This document shows positions 8,244-16,897 of a DNA stretch of 64,000 bases, one piece after another. The stretch spans positions 3,720,001 through 3,784,000 of the forward strand of contig NZ_CP033924.1 of NCBI RefSeq assembly GCF_003815875.1, written 5' to 3'. Origin of the DNA: Chryseobacterium lactis. Lineage in GTDB: Bacteria; Bacteroidota; Bacteroidia; Flavobacteriales; Weeksellaceae. Positions within the stretch are counted from its first letter, which is position 1. Each line of letters starts with the position of its first letter. Below the pieces are notes generated by a model. That model did no database searches. It worked only from the letters and a program-made list of their open reading frames with translations, and was not told where the DNA came from. The position numbers and the translations under genes were made by a program.

Positions 8244-10031
8244 TTATTTAATCAGGAGATAAGCATCTTCGAAATAAATGTAATCTTTATTATTATAAGA
8301 GTCTTTCTCTTTTGTAATCTGTTTGAAAATAAGTTTAATACGATATTTTCCAAGATTGGCAGTCATTTCAATATGCGGAACTTTTACTGTTCCTGTTTTT
8401 CCTTGATTTTCTTTAAACAATGCCATAATCTGAGGCCCGAAATCTACTTCATCCTTTGAATTTAAATTTAATTTTAAAGATGATTTCTGATCCAACTCGT
8501 CGGTTAATTTAAACTGATCTTCCTGTAAGTTTTGCGCCTCCTGGTTATTATAACGGGGAAAGGAAATCAGGTACCGGTAGTCGCCAATTTCTATTGCCTG
8601 CTGTTCGGAAAGAATAACAAGCCTGTCTATTTCAGTTGTATTATCTTTTGAAGTTTTATTAAGGTTGACAAATTTCTTCTGGATAGTATATCGCGTCAGA
8701 TAGAAATCTCCTTCATTTATATTTTTTGCCAGGTCAGCGCGATCCTCTTTATTGAGTAAATCATATAAAAAGTTTTCCTGTTTTCTTGTTGCCAAAAATT
8801 CAAATTTATCAGCTATTTCATTGCTGATGGTATCTGTAATTTTCTTTTGAAAGTTTATGGAGCCTTTATCCAACGTTTGTTGTTCACTCAGAATCTTCAA
8901 AAGTTCAGTTTTCTGACTTCTTTTGGCAACACTGAATGCATTTAGATAAGGAAAGATCAGTGCAAAAATTCCAAAAGTAAATAAGCTGATCGGGATAAAT
9001 TTTATGGATGCTTTTTTATTGAGAATAAAATAAGTAACAATACTGAGTAACCATATTGCCAAAAGCAAAACAAAATACCTAGGCTCCGTATATCCATATT
9101 CTAAAATTCTGGTAAAAATTGCGATGAAGAGAAGGACTACCAAAGGTATGATCGTATAATAAAATGCTTTAGAGAATATTTTAACCCATGATTTTGTATT
9201 TTGTTCTTTTAAAGGATGAACAAGCAAGAGCGCTAATATTCCGACAACACTATATGCTAAAATAAGATACGAAACCCAACCTCTCGGAAGTTGCCAGTTA
9301 ATCAAAATTTTAAAAGAGTAGAAGTAAAGAATAACAGCATAAATTAACAAAAGCGGAATTAAAATAAACTGTGTGAAGAACTTTAAAACAACGGGGTAGG
9401 TTCCGTCTTTTTCAAGAGTACTCAATCCTTTTTCATTAAATAAAAGAAAGATAAAGGAGCTTCCAAAAATGGCAAGAACAAAAAAGGTATCTGTGTACAG
9501 TTTGTCTTTAAAATTGAAATCGAAAAGTTTATCAACGGCTAAAATAGCTAGTTCAACTCCTCCTGTAAGAACGCCTGTAAAGACGGCCGTAAGAAAAATA
9601 TTGACAAACAGGTTTTTGTTGTATTGCCAAAATCCGGGTTCTTTATTTTTATCCAAAAATGGAATAAACGAAACCAGCAGGTGGCTAAGGATTGCGGTAA
9701 TAACAATGATGTACCCGTAAACTTCTGTGAAATTGTTTTTTTTATCCGGTAGAATATAATAGAAGCCCACAAGAAAAGCGATCCCCAAAAGTTGCAACAA
9801 CAGCTCTCTTCCGATTCTTTGAGAAAGCATTTTTAAAGCAAACATCAAAGAAATTCCCAGGCATGTACAAATGGTGAATTTTGAATAAACAATAAATAAT
9901 TCCGATTCATTGCTGCTTTCAATCATACAAATGGCCGAGACTGCAGCTAGTAAAGCCATGACAAGTACGATCGGGTAACGGAAAATGATTTCATTTGTCC
10001 GGCTTAAGGTTTCCCGAAATTTTGTTTTCAT
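8244..10031 (-). CDS. DUF4153 multi-spanning membrane protein
   Basis: 595 residues from MKTKFRETLSRTNEIIFRYP. About 12 hydrophobic segments fill residues 20-400, and a soluble region of about 190 residues forms the C-terminus. This matches DUF4153, a Bacteroidota/Firmicutes membrane family of unknown function. The frame stays open upstream to 10211, but that extension is a nearly pure Lys/Arg translation of the tract that encodes the BlaI tail in another frame, so 10031 is the sensible start. It follows the BlaI-like gene by 19 bases, implying co-transcription and control by that repressor. Confidence 0.85.
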   Translation of the reverse strand: MKTKFRETLSRTNEIIFRYPIVLVMALLAAVSAICMIESSNESELFIVYSKFTICTCLGISLMFALKMLSQRIGRELLLQLLGIAFLVGFYYILPDKKNNFTEVYGYIIVITAILSHLLVSFIPFLDKNKEPGFWQYNKNLFVNIFLTAVFTGVLTGGVELAILAVDKLFDFNFKDKLYTDTFFVLAIFGSSFIFLLFNEKGLSTLEKDGTYPVVLKFFTQFILIPLLLIYAVILYFYSFKILINWQLPRGWVSYLILAYSVVGILALLLVHPLKEQNTKSWVKIFSKAFYYTIIPLVVLLFIAIFTRILEYGYTEPRYFVLLLAIWLLSIVTYFILNKKASIKFIPISLFTFGIFALIFPYLNAFSVAKRSQKTELLKILSEQQTLDKGSINFQKKITDTISNEIADKFEFLATRKQENFLYDLLNKEDRADLAKNINEGDFYLTRYTIQKKFVNLNKTSKDNTTEIDRLVILSEQQAIEIGDYRYLISFPRYNNQEAQNLQEDQFKLTDELDQKSSLKLNLNSKDEVDFGPQIMALFKENQGKTGTVKVPHIEMTANLGKYRIKLIFKQITKEKDSYNNKDYIYFEDAYLLIK

Positions 10032-10050
10032 GATTTGGTGTTTCTTTGAT

Positions 10051-10563
10051 TTATTCTTTTTTCTTCTTTTTCTTCTTGTCCTTTTCTTTTTCCTTCTCCT
10101 TCTCCTTAGTTTTTCCTTTCTTCTCCTTTTCTTTTTTCGGATTAAGGATTTCTTCAGCGTATTCGAATTTTGGTTCTTCGGACTTGGCCGGTTTTGCTGG
10201 CTTAATTTCAATCTTCAGATCAAAATATCCCTTTAAATCATCCTGTGATAATAACTTTTCACTGAATAAAAACTCCAGGATTTCTTTTCCGGAATCATTA
10301 AAAAAATGATGTGAAAGTTCTTTTAATAAAAACTTTTTATAGTCTTCAAAAGGAACAATTACGGTATACTTAAAGATTCTTCCTTCTTTTACAGTAGACA
10401 GGTAACCCTTCTCTACCAATATTTTCAAATAAGTGGAAACCGTGTTCTGGTGTGGTTTTGGTTCCGGGTGCTGCTCCATAATGTCCTTCAAATAGAACGA
10501 TTCCATTTTCCAAAACAGCTTCATAAAATTTTCCTCTGCGGCAGTAAGATGATTGATTTTCAT
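10051..10563 (-). CDS. BlaI/MecI-family repressor with lysine-rich C-terminal tail
   Basis: 170 residues. Residues 1-75 form a winged helix of the BlaI/MecI/CopY type (LTAAEENFMKLFW, then HQNTVSTYLKILVEKGYL). A dimerisation region follows to about residue 115. The last 40 residues are almost only Lys and Glu, ending in a run of Lys, which is not part of the normal family. In classical systems BlaI is paired with a BlaR1-type M56 sensor protease; none is visible here, and the partner is a DUF4153 membrane protein. The start at 10563 is chosen because the longer frame runs into the PAP2 gene. Confidence 0.85.
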   Translation of the reverse strand: MKINHLTAAEENFMKLFWKMESFYLKDIMEQHPEPKPHQNTVSTYLKILVEKGYLSTVKEGRIFKYTVIVPFEDYKKFLLKELSHHFFNDSGKEILEFLFSEKLLSQDDLKGYFDLKIEIKPAKPAKSEEPKFEYAEEILNPKKEKEKKGKTKEKEKEKEKDKKKKKKKE

Positions 10564-10571
10564 AGAATTTC

Positions 10572-11174
10572 TTAATGTTGAAATTGAATATTGCAATAAA
10601 GATAGATAAAAGATACCATAAAAGCTATTCCAGCGCCCATAAATACTTCTTTTACGGTGTGTCTTTTTAAAATAATTCTTGTAATTCCGACCAGAACGGC
10701 AATTCCGAACCATAGGATTCCCATTCTCCAGTCGAGTGTGAAAAATAATGCTGCTACAAATAAATTAAAGGCAGTGTGCATGGAGCTTTTAATAAATAGA
10801 TTACTGATCTGAAGAGCAAAAAGCAGAATTAATATAAATAACATGACCAGGTCAACATACCCATTTTTTATATAATTAAAAGCAAGATAAATAATGACAC
10901 AAGCGGCAATAAATATATATAATGTCTTTCTCTGAACACGGTTGGAGACATCCATATTGGTGTACCTTCCCGTTTTTACATTCCATATCAGCCATATGAC
11001 AACAGGAACAACAACCATTAATAATACGGGAAGAAAATAAAGAAGAGACTCTTTAAGGGTGTATTCTCTGACACTCATGTATATAAAAAAGATAATGAGA
11101 GAAACCAAAGGATTAAAAAAATCAGAAATAATTTTTGAAATTTTGTGCAACAATGAAGACTGTTTTTCTTCCAT
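10572..11174 (-). CDS. PAP2-family phosphatase, integral membrane
   Basis: 200 residues with about six membrane helices. The PAP2 motifs are recognisable: a KTGRYTNMDVSNRVQRK region corresponding to motif 1, SSMHTAF (SxHT-like motif 2) and RIILKRHTVKEVFMG (motif 3 with catalytic His; the usual Asp is Glu here). The family dephosphorylates lipid phosphates such as undecaprenyl pyrophosphate or phosphatidic acid. The ATG at 11174 is preferred to an in-frame TTG at 11180. A -7 element TATATTTG lies at 11198-11191. It is 8 bases upstream of the BlaI-like gene, so all three genes may form one transcript. Confidence 0.82.
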   Translation of the reverse strand: MEEKQSSLLHKISKIISDFFNPLVSLIIFFIYMSVREYTLKESLLYFLPVLLMVVVPVVIWLIWNVKTGRYTNMDVSNRVQRKTLYIFIAACVIIYLAFNYIKNGYVDLVMLFILILLFALQISNLFIKSSMHTAFNLFVAALFFTLDWRMGILWFGIAVLVGITRIILKRHTVKEVFMGAGIAFMVSFIYLYCNIQFQH

Positions 11175-11190
11175 ATTCAAGTTTAAAAGT

Positions 11191-11198
11191 CAAATATA
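11191..11198 (-). promoter_or_regulatory. -7 element TATATTTG of the PAP2-BlaI-DUF4153 transcript
   Basis: Exact TAnnTTTG match on the minus strand, 16 bases before the PAP2 ATG. No convincing -33 element was found. Confidence 0.5.
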
Positions 11199-11248
11199 AG
11201 ATTATAACCCCAAAAAACAAATGAGGCTGAGGGATTGATGTTAGTACG

Positions 11249-11265
11249 TTCTTATGACATAAGAA
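11249..11265. promoter_or_regulatory. Perfect 17-base palindrome between divergent genes
   Basis: TTCTTATG-A-CATAAGAA has two perfect 8-base arms. It lies between the divergent PAP2 operon and NIPSNAP gene, about 90 bases before the NIPSNAP ATG and 50 bases above the PAP2 -7 element. It has the shape of a dimeric repressor site; no regulator can be assigned. Confidence 0.45.
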
Positions 11266-11352
11266 GATGATTTTGGAAGAATTGTATTGTTTTGTATACT
11301 AATATTTTTAATTTTAAATACAGAAGCTTTACTCATAAATTCCAATACTACA

Positions 11353-11784
11353 ATGAAAAAACTATTTATCATATTCTTGATTATTCTTTCTGGTATTACT
11401 CTCGGACAAACGATTTCTTCAAAAGACTCTTCTTCCGGGAAACCTCCAATCCACCAATTAAGGATTTATGAAATTCCCAAAGAAAACAGGCAGGTTTTCC
11501 TGGATCGTTTCAGAGACCACGCCCTGAAAATTATGAAAAAGTATGGTTTTACCATTGTATCCATTTGGGAGTCAGAGTATAAGGATAAAGCAGAGTTTGT
11601 CTATTTGCTTGAATGGAAGAATGAGGTTTCTATGAAAAAAGCATGGGAAGGATTTATGTCAGATCAGGAATGGAAAGATATTAAAGCCCAAACCGCAAAA
11701 CTGCATGGTAATTTTGTTAATAATATTGAAGACAGAACGTTGAAACTTACAGAATTTTCTCCTCAAAAGCAGCTGGTAAAATAA
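11353..11784 (+). CDS. Secreted NIPSNAP-family protein
   Basis: 143 residues. MKKLFIIFLIILSGITLGQ is a clear signal peptide, which decides the start at 11353 over the longer frame at 11287. The rest is a single NIPSNAP-type ferredoxin-like (dimeric alpha-beta barrel) domain with HQLRIYEIPKENRQVFLDRF at its start and FVYLLEWKNE in the middle. The family has no agreed reaction. Export is a little unusual, since most relatives are cytoplasmic. Confidence 0.8.
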   Translation: MKKLFIIFLIILSGITLGQTISSKDSSSGKPPIHQLRIYEIPKENRQVFLDRFRDHALKIMKKYGFTIVSIWESEYKDKAEFVYLLEWKNEVSMKKAWEGFMSDQEWKDIKAQTAKLHGNFVNNIEDRTLKLTEFSPQKQLVK

Positions 11785-12101
11785 CCAAAAAGCATGTTAA
11801 CAATAATTAAAGGTAAAATAAGAACAGGAATAAAATGTGATATATTTTTGAGATTCCTGTCTTATTCATTATTCAGAGAAGCCATACAAACAGGATGATT
11901 CCTTATATATTGAACGTATAAAATAACAGATAAGCTGTTGATATATGAGTGCTCTTATGGTTCGAAAATTAAGAATAATCACCTTGGCCTGCAAGTAGAT
12001 TTCACAGAAAAAACGAAAAGTTACTTATGCATACAATAAAAACAAAGTTTTTTTCATAATTTTGCTCAACTATTTCATAATAAAAAAGCAAGAGCTAACA
12101 C
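11785..12101 (+). other. Intergenic region upstream of pdhA
   Basis: About 317 bases without a gene. The only recognisable signal is the pdhA -7 element near the end (12057-12064). No terminator with a good T-run was found after the NIPSNAP gene. Confidence 0.5.
12057..12064 (+). promoter_or_regulatory. -7 element TAATTTTG of pdhA
   Basis: Exact TAnnTTTG match 37 bases before the pdhA ATG. No TTG is present at the ideal -33 distance. Confidence 0.5.
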
Positions 12102-13103
12102 ATGAAAGAATTTTCTAAAGAGGTATACCTGAAGTGGTATGAAGATATGACAATGTGGAGAAGGTTTGAAGACAAATGCCGTTCTCTTTATCTAAAACAA
12201 AAGATCAGAGGATTTTTACATTTGTATAACGGTCAGGAAGCTATTCCTGCCGGATTCACACATGCAATGGACCTTACCAAAGACAGTATGATTACTGCTT
12301 ACAGATGCCACATCCATCCAATGGCGATGGGAGTAGATCCTAAGAGAATCATGGCTGAACTTTGTGGTAAAGCTACCGGAACATCCGGAGGTATGGGTGG
12401 ATCTATGCACATTTTCAGTAAAGAACACCGTTTCTATGGAGGGCATGGTATCGTAGGAGGACAGATTCCTTTGGGAGCAGGTATTGCTTTCGCAGATAAA
12501 TATTTCGATAGAAAAGCTGTAAACATCTGTTTCTTCGGAGATGGAGCTGCAAGACAAGGTTCTTTACATGAAACTTTCAACATGGCGATGAACTGGAAAC
12601 TTCCTGTAGTATTTGTTGTTGAAAACAACCAATATGCGATGGGAACTTCAGTAAAAAGAACAGCCAACCACGAAGATATCTATAAATTAGGACTAGGATA
12701 TGAAATGCCTTGTCTAGCTGTAGATGCAATGGATCCTGAAAAAGTAGCAGAAGCTGCTTATGAAGCAATTGAAAGAGCAAGAAGAGGAGACGGACCAACA
12801 TTCATCGAAGCAAGAACTTACCGTTACAGAGGACACTCTATGTCTGATGCTGAGCCATACAGATCTAAAGAAGAAGTAGCTGTTCACAAAAATGATGACC
12901 CAATTGAATTGGTAAAACACAGAATTTTGGAGAATGGATGGGCTACAGAAGCTGAATTGGAAGTTATGGATAACAAATCAAGAGATTTCGTTGACGAGTG
13001 TATCGAATTCATGGAAAACTCTCCTTATCCTGAAGCAGAAAAAATCTATGAATATGTGTATGCTCAGGAAGATTATCCATTCTTAGACAAATTAGAAAAC
13101 TAA
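12102..13103 (+). CDS. pdhA: Pyruvate dehydrogenase E1 component, alpha subunit
   Basis: 333 residues. The thiamine diphosphate motif starts with FFGDGAARQGSLHE and ends in ENNQYAMGTS (about residues 145-185). The phosphorylation-loop region YRYRGHSMSDAEPYRS is conserved near residue 242. With an E1 beta subunit (not in the window) it decarboxylates pyruvate and passes the acetyl group to E2. The E2 gene follows 106 bases downstream on the same strand, the usual alpha-E2 order in Flavobacteriia with E1 beta elsewhere. Confidence 0.96.
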   Translation: MKEFSKEVYLKWYEDMTMWRRFEDKCRSLYLKQKIRGFLHLYNGQEAIPAGFTHAMDLTKDSMITAYRCHIHPMAMGVDPKRIMAELCGKATGTSGGMGGSMHIFSKEHRFYGGHGIVGGQIPLGAGIAFADKYFDRKAVNICFFGDGAARQGSLHETFNMAMNWKLPVVFVVENNQYAMGTSVKRTANHEDIYKLGLGYEMPCLAVDAMDPEKVAEAAYEAIERARRGDGPTFIEARTYRYRGHSMSDAEPYRSKEEVAVHKNDDPIELVKHRILENGWATEAELEVMDNKSRDFVDECIEFMENSPYPEAEKIYEYVYAQEDYPFLDKLEN

Positions 13104-13123
13104 AAGATAATGAGTTAATTTGA

Positions 13124-13184
13124 CAATTTGAAAATTTGAGAATGTGATAGTATATCCTTTTTTAATTTTCAGATTTTCAAATTG
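13124..13184. repeat. Intergenic imperfect inverted repeat between pdhA and pdhC
   Basis: Left arm 13124-13143 and right arm 13165-13184 pair at 18 of 20 positions around a 21-base loop; the arms are built on the AATTTGAAAATTTG theme, which also recurs just outside them. It lacks a T-run and lies inside the putative operon, so it may be an RNA processing/stability hairpin or a REP-like repeat. Confidence 0.6.
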
Positions 13185-13209
13185 CTAAATTTTCAAATTA
13201 AAATAAATT

Positions 13210-14814
13210 ATGGCAGAAGTTATCACGATGCCCCGCCTTTCGGACACTATGACGGAAGGGAAAGTGGCGAAATGGCATAAAAAAGTAGGAGATAAAGTAA
13301 AAGAAGGAGATATTTTAGCTGAAATTGAAACTGATAAAGCAGTTCAGGATTTCGAATCTGAAGTAGAAGGAACTCTTTTATACATTGGTGTAGAAGAAGG
13401 AAGTGCTGCTGCTGTAGACTCTGTTTTGGCAATTATCGGTAATGAAGGGGAAGATATTTCAGGATTGACAGGTGGGGCAGCTGCTCCGGCTGCGGCTTCT
13501 GAAGAGAAAAAATCTGAAGAACAACCTAAAACAGAAACTCCGGCTGCTGAAACTGTGGGTGCAGAAGTTCCTGCAGGAGTAGAAGTTATTACGATGCCAA
13601 GACTTTCTGATACAATGACAGAAGGTAAAGTGGCGAAATGGCATAAAAATGTAGGCGATACAGTAAAAGAAGGAGATCTTCTTGCTGAAATCGAAACAGA
13701 TAAAGCAGTTCAGGATTTTGAATCTGAATTCAATGGAGTATTATTGAAGCAAGGTGTTGAAGAGGGAGGTGCTGCTCCTGTTGATTCAGTATTAGCAATC
13801 ATTGGCCCTGAAGGAACAGATGTTTCTGCTGTGGGTGCTGCAAAATCTGCTGCTCCGGCATCAGAGAAACCGGCTGAACAAAAAGTTGAAGCTAAAACTG
13901 AAGAAAAGGCTGCTCCGGCTACCAACTCTTCATCTTCTGATAGAGTAGCAATTTCTCCATTAGCTAAAAAAATGGCTCAGGATAAAGGAGTTGATATCAA
14001 TAGCGTTCAAGGTTCCGGAGAAAACGGAAGAATCGTGAAAAAAGATATTGAGAATTATCAGCCATCTGCAAAACCGGCTGCTTCAGCTCCGGCTGCAAGT
14101 GCTGCTGCTCAGGTTGCGGTAAACTTTGTTCAGGGAGAAGATACAGAGACTCCAAACTCACAGGTAAGAAATATAATTGCAAAACGTCTTGCTGAAAGTA
14201 AATTCTCTGCCCCTCACTATTATCTGATGGTTGAAATCAACATGGATAAGGCGATTGAGGCAAGAAAAGAAATCAATTCTTTACCGGATACAAAAATTTC
14301 TTTCAACGATATGATCATTAAGGCAACCGCAATTGCTTTAAGAAAACACCCTCAGGTAAATTCAAGCTGGGCAGGTGATAAGATCATCCACAGAGGGAAT
14401 ATCAATGTTGGTGTAGCGGTAGCAATTCCTGACGGATTAGTAGTTCCTGTATTGAAGAATACAGATCAGATGACCTATACTCAGATCTCTGCATCTGTAA
14501 AAGATATGGCTTCAAGAGCTAAGAGCAAAGGTCTTAAGGCAAACGAAATGGAAGGATCTACATTCTCTATTTCTAACCTTGGAATGTTCGGTATTGAAAC
14601 ATTTACAAGTATCATCAACCAGCCAAACTCTGCTATCCTTTCAGTAGGAGCAATTATCGAGAAGCCAATCGTTAAAGACGGTCAGATCGTAGTTGGAAAC
14701 ACCATGAAACTTTCATTGGCGTGTGATCACAGAGTGGTAGACGGTGCTACAGGTGCTCAATTCTTACAAACATTAAGAACATATTTAGAAAGTCCATTAA
14801 CGTTGTTACTGTAA
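13210..14814 (+). CDS. pdhC: Dihydrolipoamide acetyltransferase (E2 of pyruvate dehydrogenase)
   Basis: 534 residues. Two lipoyl domains (about 1-80 and 125-205) each carry the lipoylated Lys in EIETDKAVQDFES. Ala/Pro-rich linkers follow. The peripheral subunit-binding domain is near residues 243-280 (ISPLAKKMAQDKGVDI). The catalytic domain fills the C-terminus with CDHRVVDGATG holding the His and Asp-Gly of the active site. It transfers acetyl from lipoamide to CoA. The two lipoyl domains are nearly identical at the DNA level, showing an internal duplication. A terminator follows the stop. Confidence 0.96.
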   Translation: MAEVITMPRLSDTMTEGKVAKWHKKVGDKVKEGDILAEIETDKAVQDFESEVEGTLLYIGVEEGSAAAVDSVLAIIGNEGEDISGLTGGAAAPAAASEEKKSEEQPKTETPAAETVGAEVPAGVEVITMPRLSDTMTEGKVAKWHKNVGDTVKEGDLLAEIETDKAVQDFESEFNGVLLKQGVEEGGAAPVDSVLAIIGPEGTDVSAVGAAKSAAPASEKPAEQKVEAKTEEKAAPATNSSSSDRVAISPLAKKMAQDKGVDINSVQGSGENGRIVKKDIENYQPSAKPAASAPAASAAAQVAVNFVQGEDTETPNSQVRNIIAKRLAESKFSAPHYYLMVEINMDKAIEARKEINSLPDTKISFNDMIIKATAIALRKHPQVNSSWAGDKIIHRGNINVGVAVAIPDGLVVPVLKNTDQMTYTQISASVKDMASRAKSKGLKANEMEGSTFSISNLGMFGIETFTSIINQPNSAILSVGAIIEKPIVKDGQIVVGNTMKLSLACDHRVVDGATGAQFLQTLRTYLESPLTLLL

Positions 14815-14835
14815 TTTTCTGAATTGAATAATAAG

Positions 14836-14864
14836 CAAACCTCCCAATTTGGGAGGTTTTTTGT
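14836..14864 (+). terminator. Rho-independent terminator after pdhC
   Basis: AACCTCCC / GGGAGGTT stem (14838-14845 with 14851-14858), 5-base loop, then a T-run. Confidence 0.9.
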
Positions 14865-14890
14865 TTTTGTGCCAATAATGTTCTCACAAT

Positions 14891-14924
14891 TTGTTGTAAA
14901 ATCAACAATATGTTACTATTTTTG
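14891..14924 (+). promoter_or_regulatory. Promoter of lolD: TTG, 20-base spacer, TATTTTTG
   Basis: A TTG at 14894-14896 is followed after 20 bases by TATTTTTG (14917-14924), matching both Bacteroidota promoter elements. The start codon is only 4 bases after the -7 element, so transcription would begin at or next to the ATG. Confidence 0.65.
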
Positions 14925-14928
14925 AATC

Positions 14929-15597
14929 ATGATTAAAGCAAGAAATATCCATAAGTCTTATGGGAATTTAGAAGTACTGAAAGGTGTTGATATTCATATC
15001 AAAATGGGCGAAGTTGTTTCTATTGTAGGAGAATCCGGGGCAGGTAAATCTACTTTACTGCAGATTTTAGGAACTCTGGATCATCCGACGCAATCCAATA
15101 AATATGATACAGAAATTGCCATTGCAGGAGAATCATTTATTAATATGAATGATAAGCAGCTTTCTAAATTCAGAAATCAGAATATCGGTTTTGTATTTCA
15201 GTTTCACCAGCTTCTTCCTGAATTTACGGCATTGGAAAATGTTTTGCTTCCTACAAGAATTGCCGGAGCTAACGAAAGAGAAGCGATGGAAAAAGCACAT
15301 GCTTTATTTGAAGATTTAAAGATAGAACAAAGATTGAATCATAAGCCTAATCAGCTTTCAGGTGGTGAAGCACAAAGAGTTGCTGTAGCAAGAGCTTTAA
15401 TCAATTCACCAAAAATTATCTTTGCGGATGAGCCAACAGGTAACCTGGATTCTAAGAATGCGGATGATCTTCACAGGTTGTTTTTCGACCTGAGAGATAA
15501 ATACAATCAAACATTTGTAATTGTAACGCACAATCCGAACCTTGCAGAAATTACAGACCGAAAGCTTATCATGAAAGACGGAATGATCATAGAGTAG
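14929..15597 (+). CDS. lolD: ABC transporter ATP-binding protein, LolD-like
   Basis: 222 residues, a single ATPase domain. Walker A is GESGAGKST (about residue 34), the signature is [15 protein letters not shown] (about 145) and Walker B is [12 protein letters not shown]. Length, the [20 protein letters not shown]-loop region and the absence of extra domains fit the LolD/MacB/FtsE group; LolD drives lipoprotein release from the inner membrane together with LolC/E, which are not in the window. Its promoter implies a leaderless or nearly leaderless mRNA. MacB-type export is the alternative. Confidence 0.85.
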   Translation: MIKARNIHKSYGNLEVLKGVDIHIKMGEVVSIVGESGAGKSTLLQILGTLDHPTQSNKYDTEIAIAGESFINMNDKQLSKFRNQNIGFVFQFHQLLPEFTALENVLLPTRIAGANEREAMEKAHALFEDLKIEQRLNHKPNQLSGGEAQRVAVARALINSPKIIFADEPTGNLDSKNADDLHRLFFDLRDKYNQTFVIVTHNPNLAEITDRKLIMKDGMIIE

Positions 15598-15610
15598 CAC
15601 ATACAACCAG

Positions 15611-16189
15611 ATGATGAAACACTTTATTTTCCTTTTTATAATTCTTATTTCCTGCTCAAAAGCTGAATCACAGCAGTTGAATACCTTTGGAGTGCCTCAA
15701 TCCAGGATTTCGGAAATTAAAAACTATATCAAAGGAAAAGACTACAATCAGGAACTGGCTGTTTTTATCAATTTTAAAATTCCTTCCGGAAAATACAGAT
15801 ATTTCATCTATGATTTGAAGAATGATAAAGTACTACAGAAAGCTGTTGTATCTCATGGTTCTGGTTCTGTAGTTCCCCGTTCTGATGCATTACAGTTTAG
15901 TAATATAGAAGGTTCTTACCAGTCTTCTCTTGGGAAATATGCCATTGGAGGAAGTTATGTTGGTAAATTCGGAAAAGCGTACCGTTTAAAAGGGCTTGAT
16001 GAAACCAACAGCAATGCAATGCAGAGAGCGATCGTTCTCCATTCTTTTGGATGTATTCCCGATACGGAGTCTCAAAATCCTGCATGTTTAAGCTTAGGTT
16101 GCCCCATGCTTTCTTTGAATGCATTCAATCAAACGTCAAAGTATATAGATCAATCAAAGCAGCCTATGATTTTATATGCATTTTACTAA
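15611..16189 (+). CDS. Murein L,D-transpeptidase catalytic-domain-like protein, exported
   Basis: 192 residues with a signal peptide; ISCS in the leader suggests a possible lipoprotein. The catalytic region shows IVLHSFGCIP and CLSLGCPMLS, the latter fitting the SxGC catalytic cysteine motif of the YkuD-related family. The family forms or edits peptidoglycan cross-links in the periplasm. It starts 13 bases after lolD and is likely co-transcribed with it. The substrate is not shown by the sequence. Confidence 0.82.
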   Translation: MMKHFIFLFIILISCSKAESQQLNTFGVPQSRISEIKNYIKGKDYNQELAVFINFKIPSGKYRYFIYDLKNDKVLQKAVVSHGSGSVVPRSDALQFSNIEGSYQSSLGKYAIGGSYVGKFGKAYRLKGLDETNSNAMQRAIVLHSFGCIPDTESQNPACLSLGCPMLSLNAFNQTSKYIDQSKQPMILYAFY

Positions 16190-16219
16190 TTCATCATTTA
16201 TAACCTATAATTTATTTCC

Positions 16220-16897
16220 ATGCCTATAAAGTTTCTAGCGGAAGATGACAGACCAAGAGAAAAGTTTTTGCAGAAAGGCAAGAACTCACTTTCCGATTCA
16301 GAACTGCTGGCTATTATTATGGGAAGTGGGAATAAAGAAGAGAGTGCTATAGAACTGGCGAGAAAAATTCTCAATTCTGTAGACAACAGCTGGCATCAGC
16401 TGAGCCTTCTTTCTGTTAAAGATTTGATGAAATTTAAAGGAATTGGTGAAGTAAAGGCTATTTCAATTGCCGCAGCGTTGGAAATCGGAAGGAGAAGAGC
16501 AGGGCAGGAGATCCCGGAAAAATCAGTTATCGGCAATAGTCATGACGCGTATTCTATTCTTAAAAACCAGTTGTCTGATTTGAGAACTGAAGAATTTTGG
16601 GCTATTTTTCTAAATAACAACAATAAGGTAATCCATATTTCACAACTGACTCAGGGTGGAATAAGCCAGGCAATTGTGGATGTAAGAATCTTATTTAAAA
16701 CAGCTTTCGACCATTTTTCAACAGGCGTTATTATTGCCCACAATCATCCTTCCGGAAGCTTAAAACCAAGTAAGGAAGACATCAACATTACTCAAAAAAT
16801 TAAGGAAGCAGGAAAAATATTAAGTATTCAGCTTTTAGATCACATTATTGTTACACAAAATTCATACTTTAGTTTCTCGGACGCCGGATTATTATGA
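16220..16897 (+). CDS. radC: RadC family JAB/MPN protein
   Basis: 225 residues. The N-terminal half has an HhH-like region (LMKFKGIGEVKAISIAAALE). The C-terminal half has the JAMM metal motif HNHPSG followed by SKEDINIT with the Asp ligand. The family is called DNA repair protein RadC by tradition, but a repair role is not well proven. It overlaps the next gene by 4 bases. Confidence 0.94.
   Translation: MPIKFLAEDDRPREKFLQKGKNSLSDSELLAIIMGSGNKEESAIELARKILNSVDNSWHQLSLLSVKDLMKFKGIGEVKAISIAAALEIGRRRAGQEIPEKSVIGNSHDAYSILKNQLSDLRTEEFWAIFLNNNNKVIHISQLTQGGISQAIVDVRILFKTAFDHFSTGVIIAHNHPSGSLKPSKEDINITQKIKEAGKILSIQLLDHIIVTQNSYFSFSDAGLL

Noticed and set aside
10032..10211. 60-residue Lys/Arg extension of the DUF4153 frame
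   Set aside because: It is an out-of-frame reading of the BlaI tail; the family-like start is at 10031.
9985..10309. Plus-strand frames rich in Phe and Leu opposite the BlaI and DUF4153 genes
   Set aside because: They are the antisense reading of the purine tract coding for the Lys-rich tail.
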